From Rhodospirillaceae bacterium MC! (lineage in GTDB: Bacteria > Pseudomonadota > Alphaproteobacteria > MC1), in assembly GCA_002632265.1 (NCBI GenBank), contig NQOV01000009.1:1-64000 (forward strand): 64,000 nucleotides of DNA, written 5' to 3'. Positions 63,885-64,000 of this stretch are shown here, one piece after another (within the stretch, counting starts at the first letter, position 1; every line of letters begins with the position of its first letter). The notes under the pieces are model-generated. The model had not been told where the DNA came from. It made no database searches and saw nothing but the letters and a program-made list of their open reading frames with translations. A program made the translations under genes and the position numbers.

Positions 63885-63913
63885 ATATAATTAGAGAATT
63901 CTTTTTTTTCAAG
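63885..63913 (-). promoter_or_regulatory. Promoter candidate for rpoZ
   Basis: On the minus strand TTGAAA, 17 bases, then TATATA, ending 40 bases before the rpoZ ATG. The rest of 63914-64000 shows no gene. Confidence 0.5.
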
Positions 63914-64000
63914 ATATCTATTTAAGAATAACTACATAAGGATAAACCTTAAAGAAGATATACGTACAGATAGCTATAGAATTCTACAATACTAATTATC

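Overview
The window looks like chromosome from an AT-rich, motile, Gram-negative alphaproteobacterium. The case rests on several lineage markers: the cell-cycle methyltransferase CcrM, an NDUFA12-like complex I accessory protein followed by MlaD and DUF2155 proteins, the fliL-fliM-DUF6468-motE flagellar block, and the rpoZ-rel-lepB-rnc-era and tig-clpP-clpX-lon blocks. A pyruvate formate-lyase activase and a Mn-dependent (family II) pyrophosphatase hint at a facultatively anaerobic, perhaps host-associated, life. No rRNA, prophage, transposase or CRISPR array was seen.

Layout. 1-3500: str operon (rpsL-rpsG-fusA-tuf, minus strand). 3700-9950: tRNA-Arg, an orphan periplasmic binding protein, rpmG, a cell-wall group (mltA, an Smr protein, an SLT-type transglycosylase) and pflA. 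10100-12600: ccrM facing a secreted nuclease across a shared terminator. 13200-29100: surface-polysaccharide locus with dTDP-rhamnose synthesis (rmlA, B, C, D), an ABC exporter (Wzm/Wzt), a HAD-RgpF fusion and a GT2. Divergent from these is a tight five-gene operon: flavoprotein, degenerate GT2, Gfo/Idh/MocA dehydrogenase, polyprenyl-phosphate glycosyltransferase-like protein and a GT-C-like membrane protein. 29500-34200: a hypothetical gene, rplJ-rplL, a second orphan binding protein and recQ. 34600-38000: flagellar genes. 38500-44200: SulP transporter, DUF2155, two tandem MlaD-like proteins, NDUFA12-like, an Asn/Lys-rich protein and FxsA. 45000-50500: tRNA-Asn/Asp, lpoA-like, rsmI, yraN, ppaC, a hypothetical and two tRNA-Val genes. 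50800-57300: lon, clpX, clpP, tig. 57400-63900: era, rnc, lepB, DUF2062, rel, rpoZ.

The intergenic DNA is unusual. A modular repeat family recurs in the larger gaps near 3960, 5700, 13000, 29200, 38400, 44340-44830 and 49780-50090. It combines a GGCC-centred palindrome with conserved flanking blocks; one copy carries a 15-bp tandem array. A second family of long imperfect hairpins sits directly 3' of lon, tig and lepB. These repeats, and the possible redox remodelling of a lipid-linked sugar in the 23-29 kb operon, are the best candidates for undescribed biology.

Start sites were moved from the longest ORF to an internal start where a ribosome-binding site or family length supports it (binding protein at 4031, rpmG, SLT protein, mltA, pflA, wzt, Gfo/Idh, GT-C protein, Asn/Lys-rich protein, clpX, era, rnc, rel). 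All functions are assigned by reading the proteins; no database search was run.
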